The notes: generated by a model not told the origin, from the sequence alone. Shown: positions 1 to 10,817, counted from the stretch's first letter. The stretch: 64,000 nt of DNA from Gonocerus acuteangulatus (GCA_946811695.1 OX328123.1:121609118-121673117); one strand, 5' to 3'. A program made the numbers and translations.

Positions 1-410
1 TTAATGAAAAGAAAACGTCCGTTCTTGCAATGGCTTATTCTTGCGATTGTTAAAACAAAATTCAATCAGGATTGTGGTCATGAGAAACTGTTCAATTATT
101 TACAGCGGCATTATTTTTCAAAAACAAATGCACTACTTTTCTCATTTGTTCCGATACTAAACATAAAGGTATGAATTCTGTATACGCACTTTTGATAAGA
201 TTATATGGTATAACAATAAAAAATAATGATTTGTCAAAATGAAATTATTTACAGTGATAATCCATCGTTTCAGTTTAAAAATAAATATATGTCAAGATTA
301 CTTTACATACATTCAGAAAAATTTCACAAAATGTTTTAGCGGAAATATTTTACTACAGCTCATGACAAACGTGTAGTAGATAGGGTGGGAGAAAGAGTAA
401 AATCCTTGGT
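1..410. other. AT-rich DNA, no gene seen
   Basis: No open frame of note, RNA gene or repeat that I recognise. It is ordinary AT-rich spacer running up to the target duplication of the SINE that follows. Confidence 0.6.
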
Positions 411-420
411 CTCTAATGGA

Positions 421-422
<2 letters not shown>

Positions 423-469
<47 letters not shown>

Positions 470-631
470 GGCGCATCTACATCTAGGTCATTAGCGCCGA
501 CATCCAGGGTGCAGCGAGGAATTTTACCAGCGAGCCGTGGGATGATAAAATTCCTGCCGGAGGTTGGGAATCGAACCCACCATCTCCCGCTTATGAATCC
601 AAGGCTCTAGCCATTAGACCACGGGAGACAC
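423..631 (-). mobile_element. tRNA-derived SINE, full length, with target-site duplication
   Basis: On the minus strand this reads as a tRNA-like head, a body and a 45-nt poly-A tail (poly-T at 423-467 on the plus strand). The head carries an A-box-like TGGTCTAATGG and a B-box GGTTCGATTCC, the internal RNA polymerase III promoter layout. The spacing and anticodon region look most like a tRNA-Glu ancestor, which is tentative. A 12-bp direct repeat, CTCTAATGGAAG, lies at 411-422 and again at 632-643 with no mismatch. This is the footprint of LINE-driven insertion and suggests a fairly young copy. The body (aggtcattagcgccgacatcc on the plus strand) recurs near 53.55 kb. An open frame through the poly-T is meaningless. 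Confidence 0.85.
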
Positions 632-643
632 CTCTAATGGAAG

Positions 644-1691
644 TTATGAGCAAATCTGAAACTAAAAATGTAAAAAAACTCAGTAGAGTTTGCTAATGTT
701 GCATCTAGTTTAATGACAAACACTACAATTCTCCGTATGAGCCAAGTAGATATTGAGCCTGCTATAAGTTCGGACAGTCCATGGGTTACTGTTAAAGACA
801 TAGTTTTTATTAAGCAAATGCATGTGATAAAATGCAATTCACAAATCAAAAATTCAACTATGGAAAACAAACTGAAACCAGCAAGTTAACAGAACAAAAA
901 CTTAATATTTCAAATTTTAATGTTAGTTACTGGTGTGCAGTTACATGTGATAAAAATTAAGTTGTATTTAATTTTATATTGCCCAGCAAACCCTTCACTG
1001 AAGTAATGAATGTTTTGTACATGTAGGTAGTTTTCATTCTGAATAGCTTTGGGTTATTTTTTATAGTTTTTAAAATTAAATCGCTGTACTATAAAAAATA
1101 ATATATTGTTAGCTAAAATTTTAATTGAACAATTTTTTGTATTTAACGAAAAAAAAGTAAAGAGTGAAAAAAACCATACATTTTACTTTTTCATGTGATA
1201 GTGTATACCTTTTAGAATAATAATAAAAAAATATTTTAGTGATTTTCTTTTTATCGTTTGATGATATTCCACTTAGTGTGGAACGCCATATTTAATTTTT
1301 ACAAAATGCATTTTAACACTTCAGGATTTTTTCAGAAAATTGGTAATTACTTTATGCTTATATTATTATTTTTTTTCTGGCTTCCATATTTATTGAAGTA
1401 TTGTCATAGAAAATGTCATCAACTTTGGTCGATAGGTATGATTTATATTCTAGAACAAAGTGCACTTCTTTTGTCCAATCGATGATAACTGCAAAATTTG
1501 AAATACTTTAGCAGGCTATACAATTAAACTATTTGAGATTGAGAAAAACTATTTTATATTCTTACTTATATCCATAAAAGGAATGAACATGCCAAGTTTC
1601 ATTAAAATCTGAGATCATGGGTGTCAGATCCTATTTTTTTGGGTTGATTTGACATGGAATGACCCAAATGTTTAAATATCATGTCACACAA
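644..1691. other. Spacer with one decayed repeat unit
   Basis: Around 764-900 lies a diverged copy of the unit that is tandem at 1692-2280 (shared words such as aagcaaatgcatg and gataaaatgcaattcacaaa). Around 1590-1670 is a stretch resembling 5225-5310 (a segment running from 'caagtttcattaaaatctgag' towards 'tggaatgaccc'), a sequence style common in Helitron/Helentron-derived DNA. No gene is visible. Confidence 0.45.
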
Positions 1692-2690
1692 AGATGATTT
1701 TAGGTGGTACGGTAAAGAACTAAAAGTATTTAAATTATTAAAGTTCTGTGCAGGTTAATGGGTTAATATCGAAGATATAGTTTATGTTAAGCAAATGCAT
1801 GAGATAAAATGCAATTCACAAATACAAAAAAACCAACTATGGAAAACAAACGGGGACCTGCAAGTCCACAGATCAATAACTAAATATTTCAAATTACTTA
1901 CTAATATATGGTATTAATCCAAAATCTGAGAATATAAGGTTATAATTTAGCTAATCACAACATTTTTGTACGTTATATACAGATGATTTTAGGTGGTACG
2001 GTAAAGAACTAAAAGTATTTAAATTATTAAAGTTCTGTACAGATCCATGGGTTAATGTTGAAGGCATAGTTTATGTTAAGCAAATGCATGAGATAAAATG
2101 CAATTTGCAAATAAAAAAAATCAACTATCAAACAAACGGGAACCTGCAAGTCCACAGATCAATAACTTAATATTTCAAATTACTTACTAATATATGACAT
2201 TAGTCCAAATTCTGAGAATATAAGGCTATAATTTAGATAAACATACAAAGGTTATACCTGAAAAGTTTTGTTCGCAAAAGAAAAACTTTTAACAAAAAAA
2301 AAAAGTTTTGTTGGCTTGCTAATCTCCACCTAGGCAACACAACAATATTAGTCAAAATTCTATGAATATAAGGCTATAATTTAGGTAAACACAAATATTT
2401 TACTAAAACTAAAAAGTTTTGGAAATTAGATAAACAAACCAAACTTAAAAAAAAAGGATAATAGTTAATGGCTTCTAGGAGCTCAGTGTTGATCTACATT
2501 TTCATCAGAAATTAATAAAATTGATCTTATATGATATTACTTGTTCAAATCTTGAGAATATAAGGCTATAATTTAGATAAACATACAAAGGTTAAAACTG
2601 AAAAGTTTTGTTCGCAAAAGAAAAACTTTTCGCAAAAAAATAAGAAAGTTTTTTTAGCTTGCTAATCTCCATCTAGGCAACACTGGAAAG
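1692..2690. repeat. Decayed tandem array, ~289-bp and ~340-bp offsets
   Basis: The word agatgattttaggtggtacgg begins at 1692 and again at 1981, so two adjacent 289-bp units are well preserved. A second overlapping set of words (taaggctataattta) occurs at about 2221, 2370 and 2561. The segment from there to 'gcttgctaatctcca' is repeated at 2240-2335 and 2580-2680. The units are shuffled and partly deleted, suggesting an old satellite or a tandemly duplicated transposon fragment. I see no coding capacity. Confidence 0.7.
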
Positions 2691-2771
2691 AAAAATCCTA
2701 TTTCTGAACAATTCACTCTTCTTTAATTGACAGTTTGGAACTCGTTACTTCCGAATTGTGAGGCCTAAAAG

Positions 2772-2774
<3 letters not shown>

Positions 2775-2848
<74 letters not shown>
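2775..2848. repeat. (AT)n microsatellite
   Basis: About 37 uninterrupted TA units. It immediately precedes the perfect palindrome at 2850-2903. Confidence 0.97.
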
Positions 2849-2849
<1 letters not shown>

Positions 2850-2903
2850 CTAAGCTCCTCATATAATCATATATATATATATATGATTATATGAGGAGCT
2901 TAG
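2850..2903. repeat. Perfect 54-bp palindrome
   Basis: Two 27-nt arms with no spacer and no mismatch. The outer part is ctaagctcctcatataatca and the centre is (AT)n. It could extrude as a cruciform. A palindrome with an AT centre is a typical site of inverted duplication or rearrangement. Confidence 0.9.
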
Positions 2904-2904
2904 T

Positions 2905-3107
2905 ATCAAAGTTGGACAACTCCACTTTTGATTTTTTTTACAGGAGAGGCAAAAAACCATATCTACTATATTGATGTCAGTATCATGGTGATTTTTTTAT
3001 ATGTTATTCTTATAGGCCCCAGAAACATTTTTTCAAAGGCATTACAAAATTATATAATTATTAAGGCCGTAATTACTCTTTAAATAGTGGAGTTGTCCAT
3101 GTTTGAA
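2905..3107. mobile_element. Small MITE-like inverted repeat
   Basis: The 14-nt word TGGACAACTCCACT at 2913-2926 is matched by its exact reverse complement at 3086-3099, and similarity extends several bases outward on both sides. The ~200-bp interior is AT-rich and non-coding. The structure fits a short non-autonomous DNA transposon; its superfamily is not identifiable by eye. Confidence 0.5.
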
Positions 3108-3121
3108 ACCAAGTCTGTTCC

Positions 3122-4415
3122 GTTACATCCTACAGTAATTTTTAGTAGAACCTCTAATTGACTCAAAGAGACTCCTTTCTGTTTTATATCTGACTACATA
3201 AGTCATGACATTCCATTTGTATATTGCGTTCAGCAAAAGACAATGGATTTTATTAAAACCCAATTTCCACTCAACAGAGTAGTGTATTTTACAGATGTGG
3301 AGGTGCCCAATACAAACATTTTAAGAGCATGATGAACTTGTGTCGACACAAAACAGACTTCCAGATGGATGCTTGTTGGTCTGTCCATGCTACAAGTCAT
3401 GGAAAAACAGTTTGTGATGGAATTGGTGGAACTGTAAAAATAACAGTTACTAAGAAAAATCTTCAGAGTATATATCAATCAACAGAAATTTCAAATGCCA
3501 CCAAATGTATTTGTATTTTAGTGGTCTGCTTTCTAAAATATCCTTCTTTTTTTTTTTTCTTTTTTTTTAAACTGAAGTAGAAATTCAAAACATTAGAATT
3601 AAACTTTAAGAAAGATTTTCCAATGGGAATACCATTACAGGGACAAGACGTTTCCATTTTTTCAGTCTACTATCAACTGATGAAATAATAGGAAAACGCA
3701 CGAGCCTAGATCCTGACATATGTATTCAATGGCATTTTATTAAAGGCAAAGAAAGTTTAACAATTTTGCAGTGCTTAAACCATGTATTCATAATTATGTT
3801 GCCTGTGTTTATGTTGCTAACTGGTGTATCAGTCACCTGAACAAAGAAGAAGAAGAAGGTGACAACACAATTGTTTTAATGCATCCACATGGGCCTTCTG
3901 AAACATTATATTGGCATAAGCAACTAGATGAATGTCCTGTTCCTGATTGAATCTCCAGGAATAACATCTCATACAGGTCGTTTTTACAAAATCTAAAAAG
4001 AATTGATGACACTTGCTACACATTCAAGGCGGGTTGTTGAAAACTTTATTTCAACTTGTGGCAGTTCTGGGAAATGTATGACAAGATTAAATTATACAAT
4101 TTTAGTATTATAATTAAGATGTGCATTGTAGAAATTATATGTATTTGTTTTCATTTATTTTATCGAATAGACATAAAATATTATTCACTACAAAAGCAGT
4201 TTCACATTTATTATTGTACATCACTATGAGATAGTATAAACAGCACATGTTGAAATTAAATTTTGACAGGGAAATTTAAATCTATAAAATCCATTGTCTT
4301 TTGCTGAACGCAATATACAAATGGAATGTCATGACTTATGTAGTCAGATATAAAACAGAAAGGAGTCTCTTTGAGTCAATTAGAGGTTCTACTAAAAATT
4401 ACTGTAGGATGTAAC
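3122..4415. mobile_element. DNA transposon with ~130-bp terminal inverted repeats
   Basis: The left terminus (3122-3252) and right terminus (4287-4415) are near-perfect reverse complements over about 130 bp, starting gttacatcctacagtaattt and running inward to 'gacaatggatttta'. The ~1.03-kb interior carries a broken plus-strand coding region annotated separately. Long TIRs plus an internal transposase-like relic make this a once-autonomous class II element. I could not see an unambiguous target duplication, and the superfamily is undetermined. Confidence 0.8.
3288..3950 (+). pseudogene. Broken transposase-like protein of the long-TIR element
   Basis: Read through frameshifts, the plus strand gives F-T-D-G followed by GAQYKHFKSMMNLCRHK, then ATSHGKTVCDGIGGTVK near 3390-3440. 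After a gap it gives GDNTIVLMHPHGPSETLYW (about 3858-3915). The pattern 'SDG..SQYKN ... ATSHGKG.CDG.GGTVKR ... MHP.GP...F.W' is one I recall from a widespread group of uncharacterised metazoan transposon proteins; the aspartate in FTDG would be a plausible catalytic residue. At least one frameshift (near 3297) and a T-rich interruption (3546-3569) show it is dead. Function rests on its position between TIRs and on recalled family resemblance, not on a search. Confidence 0.55.
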
Positions 4416-5515
4416 AAACAGCCAGTATTATGTGTGGAACGATACTTGGCGGCCTCTATCTGTTATGTATGCCCCCCCCGTTGTGTGAATATGTCCTCTC
4501 TGTCAAATAAATATGACTATCCAAATCTGACTTTTCATAATTAATCCTGGTGCAGACATTATTTCTAACATAAAGTGATTTATTTTTTTCAAGCTTTCTT
4601 TTTTTCTATTATAAAACTCTAATTTAAGTCCTATAATAAGAAGAAGGATGTTTTTAGTTAGTAAATAGCCAGAAAAATTATAATGGTACTTTTCTATGTA
4701 TTATTGGAGTATTTTCAGAGTTAATGGAGGTTAATCTAATAGCGGATATATGTACTTTTTCATAGTATAACTTTGACAAACTCTTAAATTATTAAAACCT
4801 GAAAAGCCCACTAATTTTATTACACCAATTTGTTGCATTTTTAATCTAGTTTTTGGTGATATAATGGGTTTAGGTGTTCTTGGAGGTAGACTCATGTTAT
4901 TCAGCAATTTATGGATGCATATCAATGTTCGAATCAATCTTAATTTTGCTATTTAAGAATTTTTTTTAACTATTTCTATAGCTCTAAATCTTATATATAG
5001 CAATATATTTCCATTCACAATTTAATGCTGAACAAATTAAAAAAGAAATTAACTTCCTATCATTAAAATTAACAGTGCTATAGCAAAAGTTGTAAAAGTA
5101 TAGATTGTTGCCAGATGTACGATCAATGATATTTTGCACATTTTTACGAATTTTTAAAGTGCTCCATTTCACAAAACTAATGAACATAACAATATAAAAT
5201 TTGGCACTTTTACTCATGTCCATTACTAGAATATGCTCACCAATTTTCATCAAAATCTGACAACCTTGGGTGTCGAAATGCATTTTGGCTGGACGATTTG
5301 GCTTGGAATGTCCCTCAATCGTTTGATGGGGGAATACTACACACCACATTTCATGGCGAAAAAACAATAACTCTGGCCTATATCGTGTTAACGGACACAT
5401 CGCACACTTGTTTTAAGAGCGTCATATCTCAAAAATGCAACTTTTCAGGAGAGAGATTTTAAAGTTTCAAAGTTGAATAAAATGTACTAAAAATACGTTT
5501 TAATTTCTTTATTGA
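4416..5515. other. Spacer with a Helentron-like fragment
   Basis: Mostly AT-rich with no gene. At about 5200-5400 lies a segment ending 'ggcctatatcgtgttaacgg', close to the sequence beside the (AT)n tract of the Helentron-like copies at 5.7 and 27.1 kb. The 138-codon minus-strand frame across it is probably incidental. Confidence 0.45.
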
Positions 5516-6711
5516 ACTTTTAGCACTTTCCTCCGAAGGAAAGTAGCTATTGAGGTTGGACTCATGACGGAATTTTTGAAAAATTTCTTCAAATCTTTAT
5601 CGATCCTACCTAGTAGACACCGAAAATGACCCCCGTTAAAATGTATATATATCTATATGTGTCTGTTAACACGATAGCGGCCAGAGTTTTTGTTTTTTCG
5701 TCACGAAACTTGGTATATAGCATTCAATTAGCAAACGATTGAACGAGTTCGTTAACCACCAAAGTCGGTCCACCGGAAGGGGGGGTTTACCCCGAACCCA
5801 ACACACTAATTTGACTATGTCAGCCGTAATATTTGTTATATTTCAACGACACTTGGTATTCGTAGTGGTAATATAGAGAGAAAAGTGAGATATAAAAATG
5901 AACTAAATCGGTTCATTAGAAGGGGGGGTTTACTCCGGACCCACAATACCAATTCGCCACTACCAGCCGTGATTTTTGGTATATTTCGATGAAACTCGGT
6001 ATTCGTAGTGGTAATCCACAGGTAAATAACTGTTGTAAAAATAAACTAAATCGGTTCATTAGGAGGGGGGGTTTAAACCGGACCCACAATACCAATTCGC
6101 CACTACCAGCCGTGATTTTTGGTATATTTCGACGAAACTCGGTATTCGTAGTGGTAATCTACAGGTAAATATGTGTTGTAAAAATAACGAAAAATCGGTT
6201 CATTAGAAGGGGGGGTTTACTCCTGACCCAAATTCCTAATATACTCATACCGGTCGTAATTTCTGCTTTATTGTAACGAAACGCGGTATACGTCGTGGGT
6301 AACTCATGAGAAAGAAGTGTTGTAAAAATGAGCTGAATCGGTCAATCGGAAAGCGGGGGTTTAATTTGTAATATATTTCGATAGAATAGGCTGGCAGACG
6401 TAGGTTCACAAAGCCGCCGCAAGGGGCGCTTTCTACTACTAGAGTGACTGTATCCTGTTCCTGCGTTAGATCAAAATAGGATAATATGAGGTTTTTTGTA
6501 TTTATTACGTAGTGTAGTAGGTACCAAGTGTAAACATAACTCTGGAAGCAAATTAATAATTGATCAGTTACTCATTACTGAGAGGACAATTCATGTTTTT
6601 ATTTTATTTATGTAGGATATTTTAAGTAAATTGTTCTGGAAACCAGTCTACACAACCCAAATTCTGAGGAAAGTGCTTAGTTATGCAGCTCCTGCGTGAC
6701 GGACTTTTTAC
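5516..6711 (-). mobile_element. Helentron-like non-autonomous element, copy A
   Basis: This is the reverse-complement partner of the copy at 26091-27358, matching over most of its length. Read on the minus strand it starts near gtccgtcacgcaggagctgc and has an inner TAAGCACTTTCCTC segment. It then has four ~143-bp tandem repeats and a short AT region, and ends with the hairpin ACTTTCCT-ccga-AGGAAAGT (5525-5544) and an A/T-rich tail. Inverted subterminal segments, a terminal hairpin and an internal AT tract are features described for Helentron-derived elements. That assignment is inference; the pairing of the two copies is directly visible. Confidence 0.65.
5764..6365. repeat. 143-144-bp tandem repeat inside Helentron-like copy A
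   Basis: The junction word 'gggggtttac' or its variants recurs at 5785, 5928, 6071, 6215 and 6359, a spacing of 143, 143, 144 and 144 bp. Each unit contains 'taaatcggttcattag', a G run and 'gtattcgtagtggtaat'. The same array with exact 143-bp spacing is present in copy B, and a lone unit lies at 12970-13115. Confidence 0.9.
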
Positions 6712-6899
6712 TACGCAGCAGATCGTTTTAGACAATATCTTATTTTATTTTTCAGATTGAATGAGAAGAAGTATGACATTTTCATATTTTTAGCAATTCG
6801 TTTTGATTTATGACGGTGTTGCTCTAAATTTCATAAATTGAACCTGGATTAAGTCAAAATATGCCGTTATTGTCACTGAAATAATGAAATGAGGTGTAG

Positions 6900-7150
6900 A
6901 TAGTACGGCATCGAAGTGATAAGCAGTCAGGAAGAATTCGGCTAGGAAACATCAATAAGATTTTTGTAAAGATCTATATTCAATAGGTTTCGACTACACT
7001 TCGGTAGCATTCGGCAGCTTCATTATGATGAATAAGTGATCATCTCAGACACTCCAAAAACCGCTTTCTACTCTTAGAGGATCACTTATTCTTAACATCC
7101 ATAATAAAACTACGAAAGATCGAAGGCTACCAAAACCTCCTGAATATAGA
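6900..7150. mobile_element. Penelope-like family 2 debris, inverted
   Basis: The left half resembles the family-2 unit (gataagcagtcagg, then 'attcggctagg', then 'gatttttgtaaa'). It contains a mutated hammerhead-like segment on the minus strand (6986-7020: CTGCCGA...GAAAC). The right half holds a degenerate plus-strand copy of 'cgaaggctaccaaa'. A small inverted repeat (gaataagtgatc / gatcacttattc) lies between them, giving the same inverted-pair plan seen at 28.3 and 58.4 kb. Confidence 0.5.
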
Positions 7151-8599
7151 GTTTTCCCTGGAATTTCAGGATTCTTTGATTGAGTTTCATACAATTTCTA
7201 GCTGCTTTACATACGTTCCTCTTCTAGCTGGATTCATTTCTTTTCGTATATTTGCTTAACTGGGCTGATGATTTTAACGTTAGTAGAAACGAAGATTTTA
7301 TTATTACTGGTTGTGCGAGGGGTACTAGTTCATCACATATAGTTCTGGAGTTTAGCTGATAACTGAATAAGTTACAGCTAGAGTGCAGTAAGTTGCAGCT
7401 ACTTTGCTACTTAACACTATTAAAATTACGAGAAACAAGTGAAGTGAATCATCGGTCCATAATAAAGCCCATAATAATAACACGGATAATATTATTCTGG
7501 AGTTCGCTCTAACAGCTTTTTTATTTTGACGAAGAATACCAGTATTAGTCAGCATCATCAATTACTTCAGAATCCATATAGACTATGAATGACATAGCAT
7601 GAACATGTAAGATAAGAATTGCTTGATTTAAGTTGAAAATCGCTTAAAGCCGGAACGTTATTTAAATAAAGTAATGGTTGATATACTGGTCATATGCAAC
7701 GGGGGCTTTGTATTTACGCATTAGTGAAACAAATTTTCAAAATCAGTTAAACAGAACAATTTAGGAAACAATTGAGAACCATTTACTTTATATTCAGCGG
7801 AATGTGCCATTAACATTTTTGGACTTGACTGTCCGATGAATTTTCACTCGAAGAATCTACTTAAAACTCATTTTTAGTAATATTTAGAGCTACTTTTACC
7901 AACGTTTTCCCTCGGGAAGTAATAATGGCCAATCTGGTAAATAGAAAAGTTAATGACCAATTGTTGAAGTATCAGAAAAAAAAACACATTGCAACCTGTA
8001 ACAACTGGGCCAACAGTAGACATTTTAGTGGCAGAATTGACACATTCCAAAATGATACATTGCATTTTGCAAAAAGGGCCCGACTTTTCTTTGGAAGGGT
8101 GTCGTAAAACAAATATATCCAAAACCAATATTTCTAAAGAAAGACATTTCTATTGACAATAACGACACAAGTTAAAATAGTACAATAGATGTCTCTCAAT
8201 TATAGTGCAAGAACGTCATAAATCAAAAGAAAACATAACTGAAAGGTATTAGTTTTTGGTACAATACTGTCATGGTACCATCTGCTCTGTTTGTCATAAA
8301 AAGAAATATGCCTTTCTTGATGCAAAACTCAGAATAAAAAATGGACTTTCCTTTTGTGCTGTTTTATAAAGAAATAATACACTCTTTTTCTAAAAAATGA
8401 ATACGTTTCTTGGTTTACGATTCGAAGGTTACTAACTTGTGACGTTCTGGAAAAGAACACTTCTGAAATATGTTTTAATGCGAAAAAGACACTTCTTATC
8501 TGAAGCAATGAATGAAGTTAAAGATATTATGGTTAGGCAGGCTTATGCTATTCTTTTAGGGCATACCGAAAGTAGTCATAACGTTCTTGAAAGAAGCGA
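7151..8599. other. Spacer, no gene recognised
   Basis: AT-rich DNA with short frames of up to 84 codons on both strands overlapping one another (7874-8128). None has a recognisable domain or convincing start context. No RNA gene or repeat recognised. Confidence 0.5.
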
Positions 8600-8609
8600 G
8601 CGACATATA

Positions 8610-8654
<45 letters not shown>

Positions 8655-8765
8655 TCGTAAAATTAGTTAGGTAAGATCGATAAAGATTAGAAGAAATTTT
8701 TCAAAAATTCCGTCATGAGTGGAACCTCAATAGCTATTTTCGTTCGGAGGAAAGTGCTAAAATTG
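8600..8765 (+). mobile_element. Helentron-like 3' end fragment
   Basis: An (AT)n tract (8614-8649) is followed by 'gatcgataaagatt', 'aatttttcaaaaattccgtc' and 'ggaggaaagtgctaaaa'. This is the same order as the end of copy B near 27260-27357. Only the last ~150 bp of the element is present, so it is a truncated or internally deleted copy. The hairpin stem is damaged (tttcgttcggaggaaag). Confidence 0.6.
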
Positions 8766-8850
8766 CAAAGATACACACCATAGACCAGAGAAATAGTACT
8801 CTTTTAAAGTATTTTTTATTAATACATACATACATTAGAGGGTTTTAGCC

Positions 8851-9336
8851 TTGGGTGAATATGAGGAAGATTATTGGAATGTATTAAAACGTAGAACAAA
8901 TAAGTTGTTTACTACAAACGACATTAAGAACTGCCTTAGAGTTATTTCCAGAGAAACTGGCCGATGGAGACCAGTTCTCGGTAAAATAGTAAATATCTTC
9001 TCAAGGCCGCAAGCCAACAGGCATTTAATCTCTCACAAACAACTTTTATTCGCCTAATCAGGCCTCTATTAGAAACTGCTGCAAAATTTACTCGCCTTTC
9101 TAAAAAAAAAAAAGTATGTTTTCTATAGATTTTATATTACCATTACAAAAAATGTATCCAAATAAGGCCTTTTAATAAACTCAGCAAGGAAATTCGAAGA
9201 AACATTTCAATCCCAAGACATCGCGGCAATCCAAAATAATATTTCGATTATGACATATATATGGAGGAACAGGCATTCCAAACGCCTCGACACAAAGAAA
9301 ACTATAATGAATTAAATAGTAAAAGCGGGCCTCTGG
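8851..9336 (+). other. Unrecognised open frames upstream of a minisatellite
   Basis: A 68-codon frame (8851-9057) begins MGEYEEDYWNVLKRR and has no domain I recognise. A second frame begins at 9261 (MEEQAFQTPRHKENY) and runs into the minisatellite. Composition is less skewed than the surroundings, so an exon or a transposon gene fragment is possible. There is no ribosome-context, splice or homology evidence, so I do not call a gene. Confidence 0.2.
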
Positions 9337-9568
9337 AGGCTCCAGAGGACATGGGAAGCATGGAGGCTCCAGAGGACGTGGGAAGCAGGGAGGCTCCAGA
9401 GGACATGGGAAGCAGGGAGGCTCCAGAGGACATGGGAAGCAGGGAGGCTCCAGAGGACATGGGAAGCAGGGAGGCTCCAGAGGACATGGGAAGCAGGGAG
9501 GCTTCAGAGGACATGGGAAGCATGGAGGCTCCAGAGGACATGGGAAGCAGGGAGGCTCCAGAGGATAA
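9337..9568. repeat. 27-bp minisatellite, nine copies
   Basis: The unit aggctccagaggacatgggaagcaggg starts at 9337 and repeats every 27 bp to the copy at 9553, with point variants (catgg, gacgtg, gcttcag). The unit length is a multiple of three and lacks stops in several frames. Long open frames therefore appear on both strands: plus (E-A-P-E-D-M-G-S-R) and minus (P-L-E-P-P-C-F-P-C and M-S-S-G-A-S-L-L-P). These are structural by-products unless transcription is shown. Confidence 0.95.
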
Positions 9569-9907
9569 GAGAAAATAGTTCCGAGATTTTTTTTTTTTTC
9601 ACTTTTAACATTCACGTCAAAAGAGAGTGTACCCTAAGTTGCGAAACCCTATAAATTAAATAAATTTAAGTTCAATTTTTTTATAAACGATTTTTAACTT
9701 AAAAACAATTATTATGTGAATCGCTTTGGAGAGGCAAGCATACATAAATAAATTGTTTAATCTGGATGTTTGGCATCGGCATAATTTTGAATAATAATCG
9801 CCGGATTATTTTAGTTTTAGTGCGTTATTTACCTCTTTGTTGTATAAAACAGAATGATATCGTGACGTAGTGTATTCTATAAAATGAAGGGCAAAAAATT
9901 ATGACGC
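9569..9907. other. Spacer, no gene seen
   Basis: AT-rich DNA including a short T run (9588-9599). Nothing recognised. Confidence 0.6.
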
Positions 9908-10162
9908 ATGGGCGTATATAGAAAATAATTTCGGGAGGGGCTGGGAAAATTTCGAGGGGGCTGAGACCATTTCCGGGGTATGGAATACTAAAAATTTACA
10001 GCTTGGAATAGTTTTAGGCTATTTAAGTTTTAAGATATTTTTTTATGAACTAAGTGATCTTATTTAATTTATTTTTGAGGGTTTTATGACACGTTTTTAC
10101 CATCAAATCAAAATTTCTGGAGGGGCTGCAGCCCCCTCAGCCCCCCTCTTATATACGCCCAA
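9908..10162 (+). mobile_element. MITE family G, copy 1 (GGGCGTATATA termini)
   Basis: The left end ATGGGCGTATATA and right end TATATACGCCCAA form a short terminal inverted repeat. The inner termini are G-rich on the left and C-rich on the right. The centre (gaactaagtgatcttattta, then a stretch ending 'catcaaatcaaaattt') recurs in copies at 14857-15060 and 37087-37332. At ~255 bp and without coding capacity it is a non-autonomous DNA transposon; superfamily unknown. Confidence 0.75.
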
Positions 10163-10817
10163 GTTATTACGTGTTGTCACCCGGCATAATTCTGCCATAA
10201 GCATATCAAACTTTATATGAGTAAGCATATTCGAAGGAGCTAGGAATACAGAAGTCGTATAAAACTGTCATACAAAAACCAAAGGACGAAGGAAGAACAC
10301 AACCTCTGTGACGACTGCTCCCCACCTCAGTCTAAGCTCAATTTGCACCCAGACTAAAACATATTTTATTAAAGAACAAAACATTAACTCTCATATTAAT
10401 GAATATTATTTAAAAAATTAAAATGATATTTTCTTTCGAACACGAATTAAAAAAAAAAATCAGGGATTTTAGACCGGCCTGCCTTCCATGGACGAGAATA
10501 TTATGTCAGGAACCCACATTTATAGGTCAGGTTGAATTTTTCAGCAATTTACACATACAACGAAAGAAATGAATTGGTGTATTCTGAATTATGTGAGGAA
10601 TAGATTGCTTTATTTTAGAACATTGGAGATGGCGGAAGCATGCCATCCGGTTTGATAAACATCCTTTATTCAGCGATAGTCACACAATCATTGTTAGGAC
10701 ATAATCATTACAGATAACAGCTATCAGCCCCGCCAAAAGGTAACCTTCATTTACCACTTACAGTATTTGCTCAGCTGCTTAAATACTTTCTTTAATACAA
10801 TACACTAAATATTATAT
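10163..10817. other. Spacer, no gene seen
   Basis: Unannotated AT-rich DNA; nothing recognised on either strand. Confidence 0.55.

Noticed and set aside
416..610. Open frame beginning MEV then a long phenylalanine run
   Set aside because: It is the translation of the poly-T (poly-A tail of the minus-strand SINE) running into SINE body.
4984..5400. 138-codon minus-strand frame as a gene
   Set aside because: It covers sequence resembling Helentron-derived repeats, with no recognised domain.
9181..9615. 144-codon minus-strand protein with PLEPPCFPC repeats
   Set aside because: The frame exists because the 27-bp minisatellite lacks stops; the opposite strand is equally open. No independent coding evidence.
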